From contig NC_071328.1 in NCBI RefSeq assembly GCF_010183535.1, positions 12,338,001-12,402,000 of the forward strand: DNA of 64,000 bases. Reading direction: 5' to 3'. Within the stretch, counting starts at the first letter, position 1. Each line of letters begins with the position of its first letter. The translations under genes were made by a program, and so were the position numbers. Under the pieces are notes generated by a model that saw nothing but the letters and a program-made list of their open reading frames with translations, did no database searches and was not told the DNA's origin. Below, one piece after another: positions 44,157-56,180 of the stretch. Source of the DNA: Caenorhabditis remanei. Its lineage: Eukaryota > Nematoda > Chromadorea > Rhabditida > Rhabditidae.

Positions 44157-46242
44157 ATGAAAATGTTGATGAAAATACTCAACATATTCGGTCTTCTTGC
44201 CTCCTTCGCCAATGCCCAAGTGGATCGAGACTGGAGTTTCCAGAGAATGTGTGAATTCTGGGATGGAGGAAGTTCGTATCGTCCGAGATCCAATGGATTC
44301 AATGTAAGTGTAGGGAAGTCTGTTGTAGAGTTGGTTTCTTGAAAACGAACATTCTTGACTCGATTCTATGTTAGATCAAAATAACAGAGAGTTTTCAGTC
44401 AATCGAAGGAGACAAGTGCACATTTGAGTTCCCAGTGGCCACTGATTCTCGGGTAGGTTTTCCGTTTCATTAGTGTGTTTCTACAGTACTCTTCCAGGAA
44501 TCAGCAAAACGATACTGTCAAGAGCATGTCCCTTATCATATCATCGATGGGACACCAGGGGAACGAACTAAATGTTCAGCTGAAGCCACGTTGATTTGTA
44601 AAAATGAATGGGTTCAATTATTTGGAAGATGTTACAAAATGACAAAAGAACTTATGACGAGGGATGTTGCAGTGGGTCATTGTAAGAAACAGAAAGACGA
44701 TGCCACTATTGCATTCCTTCATCGAGAGACTCTCCCATTCAGAATCTACAGTGAGTAGGTTTCAAATACCAACCATACATTATTCAACTCAATTCCAGAT
44801 TACTTCACACGTGTTTCTCGTCTCTGGATAGATGCAAGTGAGACAATTACAAAGGATCTGATCGATGAGAATGTGAATGGAAATCTGCTTTTGGCCATCG
44901 ATGGATACATGTATAATCTCCCGAATATCGCATTGACACGTGTTGATTCAAGTGAAACTGCAATGGTTCTATGTGAATACACACCTCCGATGAATCGAGC
45001 TGAGAGCAATCATCTTCTGAAGAAGTACGGAGAAATCTACTATCCGACTGTTTCCACTTCAGAAGGAGCTTTCATTCGAACAACTAGCAGTTTGAATCGA
45101 ATTGATGAGGACTTATTCAAAGATAATCGATATTGTTCGAGAGTTATGAATCCATTCATTCACAATAGTAATGCTCGATCTGCGATTCCGACGAGAGAAT
45201 TCTTGGAAGAAGTCAACAAAGTTCAGAATGGACTCATCATCAGAACTGCTGCTTTCTCGAAAAGCTCCAGAAAAAGTGAGAGGATCGGAGCTACATGCAG
45301 TGTAAATAAGGGCTCGATCTATCACGTTTTGTGGATGGGATCAGTAAGTTTTAGATTTGAAAATTGTACTCATGTGTTACTGTCTTAAGGATGGAAACGC
45401 GGTCTCCCAACCAATTGATAAGTCATTATGGAGAAGTAATGAGCCGAATGAGATTTGTGATGCTGGATCATGGAGTTCCGCATTAGTTTCAGGGTGAGAA
45501 AGTTATCATATCAGCAGACTTATTAGCTGACTGTTCATTGCATTAATAAGAATAACGACTTCAAAACTTTCAGACGCGACGGAAGTCCAGGACTTGAAGC
45601 AATGTCTGATGCTCGTTATGCTCCAATCTACTGTCAAAATATTGTGGACTCTTATTCATATGGAGATTGTCCAGCTGGATTCACAGAATATTACCGAAAA
45701 AGTCTCGGCCAAAAGTGGTGTCATCGGTTCTTCCCCGATAAAATGGTAAATGAAGATGCAGAAGCCCATTGCCAAAAGCATGGAGCACACTTGACAGGAT
45801 ATACGAACCAAGAAGAGTTGAAACTGTTGGCAGGTGAGATTCAGTTCTAGATTTCTCTTGTCATAATCCACTTCGCTCAGATTTAATCGGGGATAACTAT
45901 GAAAAATTATACCACAATCTGGACACATGGATCGGTGCAAGACGACGTTCAGAGTGTATTACAACAGGAACTGATAATGAACCTGGTTATGACAGAGATC
46001 CAGCATCAAAATGTTCTCGTGTTCGAGTGTTCGAGTGGCAAAATGGAGTTGCTCCGAATCCTCCGGACATTGTATCAGATTGGAACCACGACGGTGAACC
46101 GAACTTTGCGGAAAACAGAGAGCAATGCTTGGCAGTGATGAAAGGAAACAAGCTTACGGGAACACTCAATGACGTACCCTGTACAATGAAATACAATTTC
46201 ATTTGTGGAACTGAAGCTCCCATTATCATTAAATCACCATAA
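44157..46242 (+). CDS. Secreted C-type lectin-like protein
   Basis: Seven exons: 44157-44303, 44399-44452, 44498-44750, 44799-45343, 45390-45493, 45574-45833 and 45881-46242. They total 1725 bases (574 residues). Exon 2 could start earlier, at 44375, in frame. The N-terminus is a signal peptide (MKILNIFGLLASFANAQ). The first CTL-like domain has FGRCYKMTKELM and RLWIDASE; a middle cysteine-poor region follows. The C-terminal CTL domain has CPAGFTEYYRKSLGQKWCHR, HLTGYTNQEELKLL, TWIGARR, the EPN-like GEPNFAENREQCLAV and LNDVPC...FICG. Such proteins bind glycans or act in defence; I see no clear EPN/QPD sugar-binding triplet in the usual place. No membrane anchor follows. Confidence 0.85.
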
Positions 46243-46558
46243 CTTGTATACTTCATGAAGTGCTTATAAAAAGTTTAGAAAAAGTTATTTTTAAATAAAA
46301 TATTTCTGAAAATGTAGTTTCTGATAGTAAATTTCTACTGCAAACACTCAATTTGATTATAGGAGACTCCGTATCAACCAGTTGTGGTGTGAGTCGATGC
46401 GCAGCTGATCGAAAATGAGCTATTTAAATTTGGCTAAGCAAACATAGCATTAGATGAAATATCAAATGTGAAATTCAAAAACTAGTTCATTAGGGGACTC
46501 AAGTCGATTCTCAATCATTTTTATCCATTATATATTTATTTGATTGTTTTGAGTCTAT

Positions 46559-49500
46559 TTAAACATTCTCCACATTTTTCTCCATCCGACAAGCCATTAT
46601 TGAGCACATGAGCATTGAGAAAAGCAGAAGGAAGTTGGCACAAAGAGAGATTAGAAGAAGGATTGGAATGTGAAAAGCGGGGGAGGATGGGTCGTGGTCT
46701 ATTGAGAAAAATAAAGAATTTGTGACATTTTTAGGGAGTTTTGGAGCAAAAGTCGGGGAAGAAGTGATTGAGGAGCGAAGACGTCGAAGGGAGTAGCAAC
46801 CTGGAATTCAGAAAAAATCATTCAAAAAGAATGGGAACCAGTTTTATAGGTGCCGTGAGCCTGGTCATTTTTGTGCGTCTTGTGGCGCAATAAGTTGGCT
46901 TTTTGGCTAGCGAGCATGCCGTCGGGAGTTCAAACCGCCGTGGCTAATCTTTTTGTTTCCTTTTTTCTTGTTTTTGAACTAACCAGAATTCTTCTCCAAC
47001 TCTCTATAAACCTCCATCTGCTCCATCATCCAGTCATATTGCTCTTTGCAATAACCCAGACCATTTTTCAACATTCTCTTCTCGTCATACTGATTGACAA
47101 ATGATTTCAAATTGTTTGTTCTGGAATTTGCTCTTAATGACCATTATACCACATATATTTTGAGATACCTGTTAGCCAAATGAATCGACCAATAATACGG
47201 TGTGCACGGCTCGCGGAGCCATACCGGAAGGGTCATTGTTGAGTGAAGAAGATGGCGGAGTAGACGGATGTTTTCACGTGAAATTAGAAGGAAAGAGGCG
47301 GGGAATTCCTGAAAATGAGAGTATCGAAACTTTGAAAATTGTAATTCAAAGAAGAATGTTGAAAATCTGTGAAGTTTAGAAGTACGTACTGATGTTAATC
47401 ACAGTCAAATTGAATTGATTTTTATATGATTGTGTAGATCAAACCTAGATCAATGTTTCTTTAGTTGTGCATAATTTGATAGGTGCTCTGGTTTTTGAGA
47501 TACATGCGTTCAGAGATGGTCACCCTTTTAAAAATTCTCTCACCGTCAACGGGTTCCCATCGATTCTCAACTGTGACAATCCACTCAACATGGCCATAAC
47601 TTCTGGAGGCATTGAAGAACTTCTATGTAGCATATTATTGGCAACATTCAATCGAGCCAAATGACAATTCGCTGTGACTGCTTGAGGGAGTCTTGTGAGA
47701 TTACAAGAGTCCATATCGAGATATCGAAGAGATTTCAGAGGGACGAATGAGTACGGAGATATCGTTTGAATCGGCATTCGGGAAAGTGACAGAGTTTTGA
47801 GTGCACCCAAACCGTAGAAGTGATCTGGGGAGAGAGTCTGGAAAGGAGCACATTTGGAACATCTTGATATATAAGCATCAAAGTTAGAATTTTATTTTTG
47901 CAGTTGACAACTTTTTGATAACTGTTCTAGATACACGTCGTTGAAGAGGGAACAGGCAAAAGAAGGAGATGGGAGAGACGCAGAGAAGCGAGAGTGTCTC
48001 GTTTCTCTGCGTCTCTCTTTCACATTCTCTTCATTTATTGTCGGTCTCTTTTGAGATTGATCAAAAAAAGAAAAGAACGAGGGATGCAGAGAAATGAGAC
48101 ATGCGAGTTTCTCTGCGTCTCTCCCTCGTTCGCTGAGCCTCTAGACTTCCAAGACGTATATCTCAAAGGGGTGGAGAACTATGAAAAACTTGTTAACTAC
48201 AAAAATAATCAGCGTAAAATTTTACATATTTTGTTAGTTGACCACTTTTTTGTATCTCCCCAAATCTTTGTGACACATCACTTTTTTATAAAAACACCTA
48301 ACATAGCACCTGTGAGTTCTTGGTCCTCATCTTCAAGGACACGTATCTCAAAGATTATGTGAGCTATCAAAAATGTTTACCTATAAAGATGTAGCCCTTG
48401 ACTTTATTCATTTCAATCACTAAAAATGATTTAAATTCTACATAAGCTGACACCTTTCAAAGTTTACCAAATTTTAGATCTTACCGTAATATTAGTTCTA
48501 CTCAATTTCAGCCATTTCAATCGAATATTCTTTGCAAATGGCTTATAAGGCAACATTTTAATTGGATTTCCAGTCAGATCCAGTACTCGAAGATCCACAC
48601 ATTTACTGAATGTATGTGAGGCAAATGAGGTTATCTGGAATTTCAGATTTCATTAAAAAAAGAGATGTAAATGAGAACTGACCCTATTATAACTCAAATC
48701 CACATGAATCAAGAACGGAGAAACAAACAAAAGTCTGTGGAGATTTTCAATTAGATTATGGGATAGTTTCAGACTTTTTACAGCGGGGAGTTGAGCGATC
48801 GGCGAGAGGGAGGTGATGGAGGTGCCTGGAAAATGATGTTCTTCAGGAATAAAAAGTTCTTGAAATTATCAAATTCAAGTTCCTCATGTCTTTTTACATC
48901 TATGCACCAATTTTCAGGAATGTAGCTCGATTTGTAGTAAGGTCTGGTGTACGGTACGCAGTAGTGGTGTTTGCGTACCATAAACCAGATTTTACGACAG
49001 TTTGGAAACATTTAAAATGGTGGGAAGGGTAAAAGACACGGGGAATCCGGATTTTTCCACTCCCAAGTCCCCAAAACACTCATATTTTTGGCTACCTTTC
49101 AAATAGACGGTCGACAAAGTCTTGCTATTGGAAATCCATTTCGGTAGCTCTGTTATCGACGAGTTCTCAATATGAATGTAGTTTATAGTATTCACGAAAG
49201 GAGATGGGTGAAGCCAAAATTCGAAATCCACGTTTACAAGGGATAACACTTTCAAAAAGTTCAAGTTTCGTAAGGAGACGTGGAAATTTGCACGGGTTCG
49301 GTGTCTGGAAAGGATTTTTTTTGATATTCTGGATAAGGAATTGGTTAAAAGTTACAGTAAGACGACTTGGAACGATGCCAAGTTAGGAAAACATAGTCCA
49401 AAATCAATTGAATCATAAATTGAGTGATAATGTTGGAATGTGATGGAAGTGACGTTGAGAGAGCAGGCTCCAAGCAGAAATTCTTTGGTTTGACTGGAAA

Positions 49501-50730
49501 AATATCTTTTTTTTTTGAATAAAATAACCTTTTGGATACCTTCCATTGGAGTTTTCCACTACGATAGTATAAGGAGATTGAGGGTTCGGAAGATTTGAGT
49601 TCCGGCAAGAAAAAGGAGAAGAGTTGGGTTGATGGTCAAGCCATTGGTAGGGTTTCTGGAAGGATGTGTTGTGACGTCACGTCTTCAGAATTTTAAGCAA
49701 GTTTTGTTGGGCTAGAAAGATCTAAACTAGTTCTTTATTTTTGTAGTTGACAAGTTTTTTGGAGCTCTTCTAGGTTTCGAGATATGCGCCTTCAATGTTA
49801 GACCACTGAAAATAAGAGAGCGACCGACTTCTCTGCGCGTACTCACTTGTTCCTTGTCTTTCAGGACGATTATCTCAAGATTTAAAAAAGATGCCTAAAA
49901 ATTTTCAACTAAGAAAATGTTTAAAATGTTATGTATAATATTTTTGAAATTGACAACTTTTTGATAGCTCTCTTAGCTTTTGAGATACACCTCCTCAAAG
50001 TTCGGTCGATATCACCTCTCGTACCTTATTATCATCCAACAAACTTTTCGATTCCAGTTGACAATCCAAATCCCTCGTTATTGTTAGGAAACAAGAACAA
50101 TGCTCTTGACAAAGGGAGGAGAATTCACAACTTGGGGTGAGGCTGTGGTTGAGCGAGCAGCACACCTGGAATATTGGGGTTTTAAGGGTATAAACGTGTT
50201 AAAATGAACTTTTTTGTTGATATTTGATAATGAGACACAGTTCAGGGACATTTTCGAAAACTTTTGAAAATATCAGCAACTCTATTAGCTTGAAACAGTT
50301 CTTACAACTGCGCTCCATCGAAATGCCCTTAGAAAATGTCTCTTTTTCTCTGAGTCTCTCCATTTTGTACACAATTTTCTTCGGTTTCGGTTTCAAACAA
50401 CTGAAATTGCTGAAGGAGAGAGACGCAGAGAAGCCAGACACTCTTGTTTCTCTGCGTCTCTCTCTCCTTTCTTCGGAGAGATTTATCTCTGAAAACATTA
50501 AAAAAAGAAGATCTAGGTTTGATCTACACAGGAAATAATACATTTTCACGAAGTGGGTTACTTTATGAGATGCTCTGAACTGATTCTTCAAATATTTGAA
50601 CAACTACAGTATACTGCCTCCAAATACTCACCAAATTGATGCCATGAGCCTGTGCATGAAGTGGTTCACACGACTCCGAACCGTTTGAAAAACCACCAAA
50701 AAACAATAAGACAATTACAAATTCCCTCAT
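46559..50730 (-). CDS. Leucine-rich repeat single-pass membrane protein
   Basis: Eleven exons: 50730-50632, 50165-50025, 49655-49540, 49493-49356, 49304-49096, 48825-48683, 48634-48485, 47837-47544, 47308-47169, 47120-46984 and 46800-46559. They sum to 1809 bases (602 residues). A signal peptide (MREFVIVLLFFGGFSNGSES) is followed by a Cys-rich cap (SLCQEHCSCFL). About eight LRRs follow, for example LKVLSLVNVDF, VKSLKLSHNLIENL, LRVLDLTGNPIKMLP, LKTLSLSRMPIQTI, LRYLDMDSCNLTRLP and LSQLRIDGNPLT. A Cys-containing capping region precedes one membrane helix (IPILLLISLCANFLLLFSML) and a short basic cytoplasmic end. This suggests a surface receptor or adhesion role; I cannot name the orthologue. Parts of the gene recur at 31090-31378 and 43864-44040. 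Confidence 0.85.
46870..46945 (+). tRNA. tRNA-like sequence in an LRR-gene intron
   Basis: cttgtggcgcaataagttgg, tttttggctagcgag and gggagttcaaaccg are followed by a T-rich run. It lies in the last intron of the LRR gene, opposite strand. It was copied together with its flank to 43867. Confidence 0.35.
47400..48480. repeat. Dispersed repeat copies in LRR-gene introns
   Basis: Cores at about 47440-47510, 47890-47945 and 48160-48260. The second is followed by gagagacgcagagaagcgag and its inverse ctcgtttctctgcgtctctc. Exon 47837-47544 lies within the span. Confidence 0.65.
49700..50000. repeat. Dispersed repeat copies in an LRR-gene intron
   Basis: Cores at about 49740 (ttgtagttgacaagtttttt) and 49950 (aattgacaactttttgatag), both ending in gagata words. 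Confidence 0.65.
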
Positions 50731-51170
50731 TCTTTTCTACTCATTCATAGAAAAAATGTTGAAATTTGGGGGTACGAAGTCAAAAAAATGAAATTGGGTG
50801 TGTGTATCGCATAAGAAATGTGTTCTCATCAGTGCTCTATTCAAACAAAAAAAGATGCAAGGCGGCGAGAGAGTGTGCGAGACGAAGAGACGCAGAGACA
50901 TGTCCATTTTTGAGCATTTACTCAAACGGATGTTAGTTTTTTGACGGCTTCTGAAGACTTGGTGGGGGAGAAATGAACTCTCGAATTTTTGGACAAAATT
51001 ATTTCTTAATTCCAGCCGCCCCGAATAAAATGAAAACAATCATAATGAATTTACGCGTTTGTAATGTTACGTTCGGGAAATGTCTTACTTTTCCGGATAA
51101 AACATTTTCAAAAAATGAAAAAAAAAACGACGTGACCTGGCCGACTCGATACACTAGATCTTATCGATCA
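50731..51170. other. Upstream region of the LRR gene, no other gene seen
   Basis: Short ORFs only. A gagacgaagagacgcagagac word occurs near 50880. Confidence 0.4.
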
Positions 51171-51337
51171 AAAACAACTCTCGCCAGTTTGAGTTTTCAA
51201 ATTCTCTAGCGACGACGTCTCTCGTCTCTCTTCAACCGCCTTCTGTCAGATAAGTTTTTTCCAAGCAGATTTTGAATGCGGATGATTAGGTTTTCAAAGG
51301 TCCTTTATTTCACCGCACTATTAGTACTTGTTGGTAT

Positions 51338-51659
51338 TGACCCCGACTTGGAAGGTTCGCTTGTGAAGTATATAAAGCAGCAAACCGCAAATATGCAGAC
51401 ATATACGCATAGGTTTTGCAGGGGGTTGACTTTATAGTCAATGAACCAGTGAACCATAATATGCAGGGTAAGTTCCCATAGGCTTGCAAGGAATAGACTT
51501 TTCAGTTTATAAACCGGCAAACCACAATATGGAGACCAATCGCATAGGTTTTCTGGAGGTTGACATTTCATTCAATGAACCAGTAAACCGTATTATGCAG
51601 GGTAAGTACGCATAGGCTTGTAGGGAATAGACTTCACAAGCGATCCTTCCAAGTCAGGG
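51338..51659. repeat. Inverted-repeat-bounded minisatellite, unit 1
   Basis: The left end ccccgacttggaaggttcgc pairs with gcgatccttccaagtcaggg at the right. Inside are two roughly 135-base repeats built of shorter related words (gcaaaccNcaatatgNagac; gcataggttttc; tatgcagggtaagt). The flanks (gatgattaggttttcaaagg) recur at unit 2. Confidence 0.75.
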
Positions 51660-52025
51660 TAAATACCATCAAAATAAAAAATACAACAAGAAATAGGACC
51701 TCTGAAACCCTACCTACTCTTTTTCCTAATCTGCCGACGAGAGTCATAGTGAAATTTGAGTTTAAATTTTCAGAGTCTTCAGAGCCATTGGCAATACCTG
51801 CTTTCGACTTTTCACACGTGCAACTCGTTTCGGGAGCACCAGCCGTTCGATCTTTTCGATCGGAACCAACTTTTGCCCGTTTGAACTTTCAAATCGATCA
51901 GTGATGACGTCTCTCTTCAACCGCCTTCTATTTGATAAGTTATTTTTCCGATAAGATTTTGAAAACAGATGATTAGGTTTTCAAAGATCCTTTTTTACGG
52001 CGCACTACTCTTTTTTGTTGGCTTT

Positions 52026-52351
52026 GACCCCACTTGGAAGGTTCGCTTATCAGTTTATAAACCAGCAAACCGCAAATATGCAGACAGATACGCATAGGTT
52101 TTCAAGGGATTGACACCACAGTCAATGTACCATCAAACCACATTATGCAGGGTAAGTTCCCATAGGCTTGCAAGGAAAAGACTTTTCAGTCTATAAACCA
52201 GCAAACCACAATATGGAGACCAATAAATACGCATAGGTTTTCTGAGGATTGGCATTTCTGTCAATGTACCAGTAAACCGTATTATGCAGGGTAAGTACGC
52301 ATAGGCTTGCAGGGAACAGACTTCACAAGCGATCCTTTCAAGTCAGGGTAA
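52026..52351. repeat. Inverted-repeat-bounded minisatellite, unit 2
   Basis: Same design as unit 1: ccccacttggaaggttcgct at the left, agcgatcctttcaagtcagg at the right, two internal repeats between. Its left flank (ttcaaccgccttctatttgataag... aacagatgattaggttttca) repeats that of unit 1, so a segment of about 690 bases was duplicated in tandem. Confidence 0.75.
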
Positions 52352-52745
52352 ATGCTGACAAAATCAAAAAACACAACAAGAAAGAGAGGATTTAAAAACC
52401 TAAATATCTTTAATGTTAATTAGTCGGTTCATTCATCTGTTGTGAGCGTGGTTCGCAGCTATCCATTTCTCCTACTTTTGGCTTTCGGTTCGATCAGCTG
52501 ATTTCCATGTCACACTAAAATTTCTTTTTTCAGCGAATCAGCCCATTTCAGTAGTGATCTTCAAACCAGTTTATCCACCAAATGTCAGTTCTTCTTATCA
52601 AATGTTCCGCCCACTTTAGTTTTAAAAACATGATAATCTTTTACTTGGGACAGTGTTCTTAGGCTTTTATTGTGGAGTTTCTTTCTCTTGTTGCTCCATG
52701 GGAGTGATTCCGACAAGTTTTGTTTTAAGGGAAGCCATGGAATTG

Positions 52746-53070
52746 AACCCGACTTGGAAGGTTCTATTATCAGTTTACAAACCAGCAAATCACTAATATG
52801 CAGACAGATATATACGCATAGTTTTTCTGGGGATTGACACCTCATAGTCAGTCAATGAACCAGTAAACCATAATATGCAGGGTAAGTACCCATAGACTTG
52901 CTGAGACTTGTCTAGATACCAGCAAACCGCAAATATGGAGACCATTAGATACGCATAGGTTTACGGGGGATTGACATTTCAGCCAATGAACCCGTAAACC
53001 ACATTATGCAGGGTAAGTACGCATAGGCTTGCTGGGAATACTTCAAAAGCGATCCTTCCAAGTCGGGGTC
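52746..53070. repeat. Inverted-repeat-bounded minisatellite, unit 3
   Basis: cccgacttggaaggttctat at the left and aaagcgatccttccaagtcg at the right. The right flank aacctaatcatctgttg is the inverse of the left flank of unit 2, so a larger inverted arrangement spans units 2 and 3. Confidence 0.75.
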
Positions 53071-53100
53071 AATCCGAACAACATCAAAGACACAGCAAAC

Positions 53101-53844
53101 AAAAGAGTCATTGAAAACCTAATCATCTGTTGTTAAAGTCAGTTCACGAGGAATTTTTGATGGTGAAAGTTGAGATAGAAGTGTCAGAGTTTTCAGAGAT
53201 ACCGTAACATCCTACTTTCTATTCTTAACGCTCATCTCGTCTTTCTGCGCAGAGTAGTATGGATTAGATGTGTTCATCTAGTTCTTATCCTAATCCTTAG
53301 CAACCGAATATTGATATCTTTTGTTTTTGAAGGTTACGTAACTAATAGGAAAGCTGACAGATATGGGGTGGGTCTACAGTTGGGACCATTTTAATTTCGC
53401 ATGCTGCCCCTTCTCGAGCTACATGGCGCCCTCTTAGGAATGACTCATCGGCACTGTTTCCTTGGTCCTAATGGATTTTTCTTTTTCCGTGTCCCTTGAA
53501 CTCCCAACCCCGGGGCTAGTTTGACGAATATTGTCGAATCTGAATTACACGTTACGTGACAAATCGTGTGGAGACCCAAACTTCTGAGTTTCAGAGATTA
53601 CTGTAGCTCAGAAAGATGCGTTGCGGATGAAAGAAGAAAAGAAGCGTCATTGATATACACATCAGACATTTTCGAAATGTCTTTCTTCTATTTCCAATTC
53701 AAACTTCTGACCTTCTTTCCAATTACTTTCTTCTTTTTCAAGTTTTTCAAAAAGACGTGTCCTTGTGTTTACTCAGAAATGACTAACGGAAAATTCTGTG
53801 TCTCGCAATCTCTCTACCGAAAGACCTTATTATGTTTTTCATCA
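53101..53844. other. Unassigned region
   Basis: I see a few short ORFs and no recognisable protein. It separates the minisatellite units from the polymerase-bearing region. Confidence 0.4.
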
Positions 53845-54030
53845 TTCTTTCCTCTTAGTTGTCCTACCGGAATGGACAACGTAAAACATTGTATATAAAT
53901 TGATTTTTATTGAATACTAATATTTATTTTTTCTATTATTTGATTGCCTACCGGAATGGCGGTTCATGTATGCTTTGGTTTTTATTTTAATAGTATGTTT
54001 CAACATTTTCATTTTTTATCCTAGAAAATC
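53845..54030 (+). promoter_or_regulatory. Leader/promoter cassette, copy 1
   Basis: The stretch cctaccggaatggacaacgtaaaacattg...tgatttttattgaatact...tattNtttgattgcct.ccggaatgg recurs at 54915-55030. Shorter matches are in copies 3 and 4. It is followed by ttttttcag and a polymerase exon. Confidence 0.5.
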
Positions 54031-54039
54031 TTTTTTCAG

Positions 54040-54942
54040 TTTTCTTCTCGATGACTTGACTAGATTCATCAGGAGTCCTGGCATGAGAGCTGTGGCGAAA
54101 TCGCTGTCAGACTCCCTTGTAAGTATTTCAAATACATTTTCTTTGAAAAAAAAGCAAAATTTCAGTGGAATTTGATTTGCCCAAAGAGTGGAATTCGCCT
54201 AAAGAGGGGGCAGGATACAAACCGAAATCATCACGAAAGCAGCAAAGTTCTGGAGACTGGTCCACGACACATCGATCGAGCTTATTGATGTGAGACCTGT
54301 CAACAACATAGCTGTTGTGCAGTACAGAAAGCAAGTCGAGACGCTGACCAGTCTCCGAACGGGAGCTGTTCACATAGCAGCTCTCACGACGTCATTTGCC
54401 CGATCGAGACTGTATAAATTAATGGAAGCTGTTGGTGGAGACAACATTATTTATACTGGTATATAGTCTTTTTTTTTCCTCAACAGTAAAATATAATTTA
54501 TTTTCCAGATACTGATTCTATCGTATTTGCCGTTCCGGATGGTTGCAAAAACCCCTTGTCGATAAGATGGGACCATATCTTGGATAGTTGACAAATGATA
54601 TTGATGGTGAAAAGACCGAATTCGTCACAACTGGACCAAAAACTTATTGTTACACGGAAACACACAAGTCTGGAGAAAAAAATGTGATTTTTTTATATGC
54701 TAAAATATTTATTACCATTTGATTTTCAGGTCACAAGAAAGGCCAAATGTGCAACAATGTATTCCCAGGTGGAGAAGGAGTTCACCTTCTCGTTGATGAA
54801 TCATCTGGTCGATGAGGTGCTGGATCAAGGTACGACCAGGACAGTTAAGGAGTTCCCCCAACACAAGATGATCAGAGGCAGGGACCAAAATTTTACTCGA
54901 AGAATACTACTCTTAGTTGTACTACCGGAATGGACTACGTAA
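54040..54942 (+). pseudogene. Protein-primed family B DNA polymerase, Maverick/Polinton type
   Basis: Exon pieces: 54040-54118, 54166-54458, 54509-54683 and 54730-54942. The first carries polymerase motif B (RSPGMRAVAKSLSDSL), the second TSFARSRLYKLMEAVGG, and across the next junction motif C reads IYTDTDSIVF. The last begins VTRKAKC, typical of the thumb of Polinton polymerases. It is broken: frame changes occur after SGIRLKRG in the second piece and after the CKN in the third, and a TAG follows YLG. Exonuclease and motif A parts are missing upstream. This marks the remains of a Maverick; the integrase, capsid and protease genes of such elements were not found. Confidence 0.75.
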
Positions 54943-55100
54943 AACATTGTTTCGGAATTGATTTTTATTGAATGTTTATTTTTTCCTATTATTCGACTGC
55001 CTCACGGAATGGCTGGTCCCTGTATATTTGATTTTTATGATTTTTTTCGAATTCTCGCATGGTTGTAAAGGTAAATTTTCATTTATTAACTAGATAAATC
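54915..55100 (+). promoter_or_regulatory. Leader/promoter cassette, copy 2
   Basis: ctaccggaatggactacgta through gatttttattgaatgttta and cgactgcctcacggaatggc parallels copy 1, in the same order, and overlaps the end of the polymerase remnant. It is followed by a tttttccag acceptor at about 55112. Confidence 0.5.
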
Positions 55101-55112
55101 TTCTTTTTCCAG

Positions 55113-55552
55113 TTTTGTCATATGATTAGGCGAGTTCAAAATAACGAAAAAGAAATCAACAAAATTCTCAACGGTGGAGTTGTCAAAAAAAGCAAACTGC
55201 GGTAAACTTTAGTTGGATTCTAAATTTATACCGATTGCTTTCACAATTAGGAAGAAATCAAGAAGTAGCCACTATGGGACCTCGATGAGTCGACACAATG
55301 ACCGCCAATAAAAGGAGACTACATCAAAGAAGCGCACTACAACGCCAAGGAGCGAATACCTTCCTCTTTTTCGCAAAAAATAATTATATTTTTATACTTT
55401 TAGGAAATCAGCTTGTGATAGGTCCATGTACCTCGAAACGAGAACAGGATATTTGTCATCATGGTGTCTTCTCGACAATGCAAACATTGTGTATCTGTAT
55501 CTTCCTCTTCACGAAAAAAACCGTATTCGAAAAAATTTATTTAGAGGAATGA
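55113..55552 (+). other. Exon-like ORF fragments, unknown protein
   Basis: After the acceptor comes a short open stretch (MIRRVQNNEKEINKILNGGV) ending at a possible gtaaac donor, and further on MTANKRRLHQRSALQRQG. I cannot link them or recognise a family. Possible remnants of the same element as the polymerase. Confidence 0.3.
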
Positions 55553-55944
55553 TAAAAGAAAAACGATTGGACGAAAAACATTAATCTATTAGCAAAGTAT
55601 ACATGGAAAACCATTATTACATTTCTTTCTTTTTGAGAGATGGCAGGTCATGGTATAGAACTTCATTGTGTGCTGTTGGATGAGAAGGTGGCGGCATACT
55701 GTACACATGCCGAGTGCTGTAAATAAAAATAATAATAAAGTTCTCTAATTATAGTGGAATACAAGATTTTCTTTAAAAAAATTTCCCAACAAACTTCGTG
55801 TTTTTTTTCAATTTATATCTCAAAAAAAAGGAAAAACTACAAGCATTTGTTAGAAAAAGTGAGTTGAACAGAAATCTTGTCGGAGCTGAAAAAATCTCTC
55901 GTGGAGGCTCCTTTTAAGTCAAGAGAACTTGAATCTGTCAGGAA

Positions 55945-56180
55945 CATCGACAAAAATAGTATGTGAGAGGAAGAGGGTGCTCAGACAGCAGAATACAAAA
56001 GGAGAGTGAGTCCCCGCCTCCTGAACTCCTCTCAACGGCTCCCCTTCTCCCATCCAAATCATAGTAGCTCTCTCTATGCCTTACTGAATAGGCGTATTTT
56101 TATATTTTTATTGAATTCTGATATTTTTCCTGTTATTTTTCTACTGTGGACGAGACTATTGGCATCGATTACGGAAGTAA
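55945..56180 (+). promoter_or_regulatory. Leader/promoter cassette, copy 3 with a leader exon
   Basis: About 235 bases from gaacatcgacaaaaatagta to cgattacggaa/gtaagt closely match 58955-59175. Both contain ctctctatgccttactgaat, aggcgtattttt, the tattgaattctgatattttt core and a final splice donor. The pattern suggests a promoter plus non-coding or short leader exon. Confidence 0.55.

Noticed and set aside
47520..47664. Plus-strand ORF opposite the LRR exon
   Set aside because: Shadow of minus-strand exon 47837-47544.
54040..54942. A functional DNA polymerase gene
   Set aside because: Frameshifts, a nonsense codon and missing N-terminal domains show it is a remnant.
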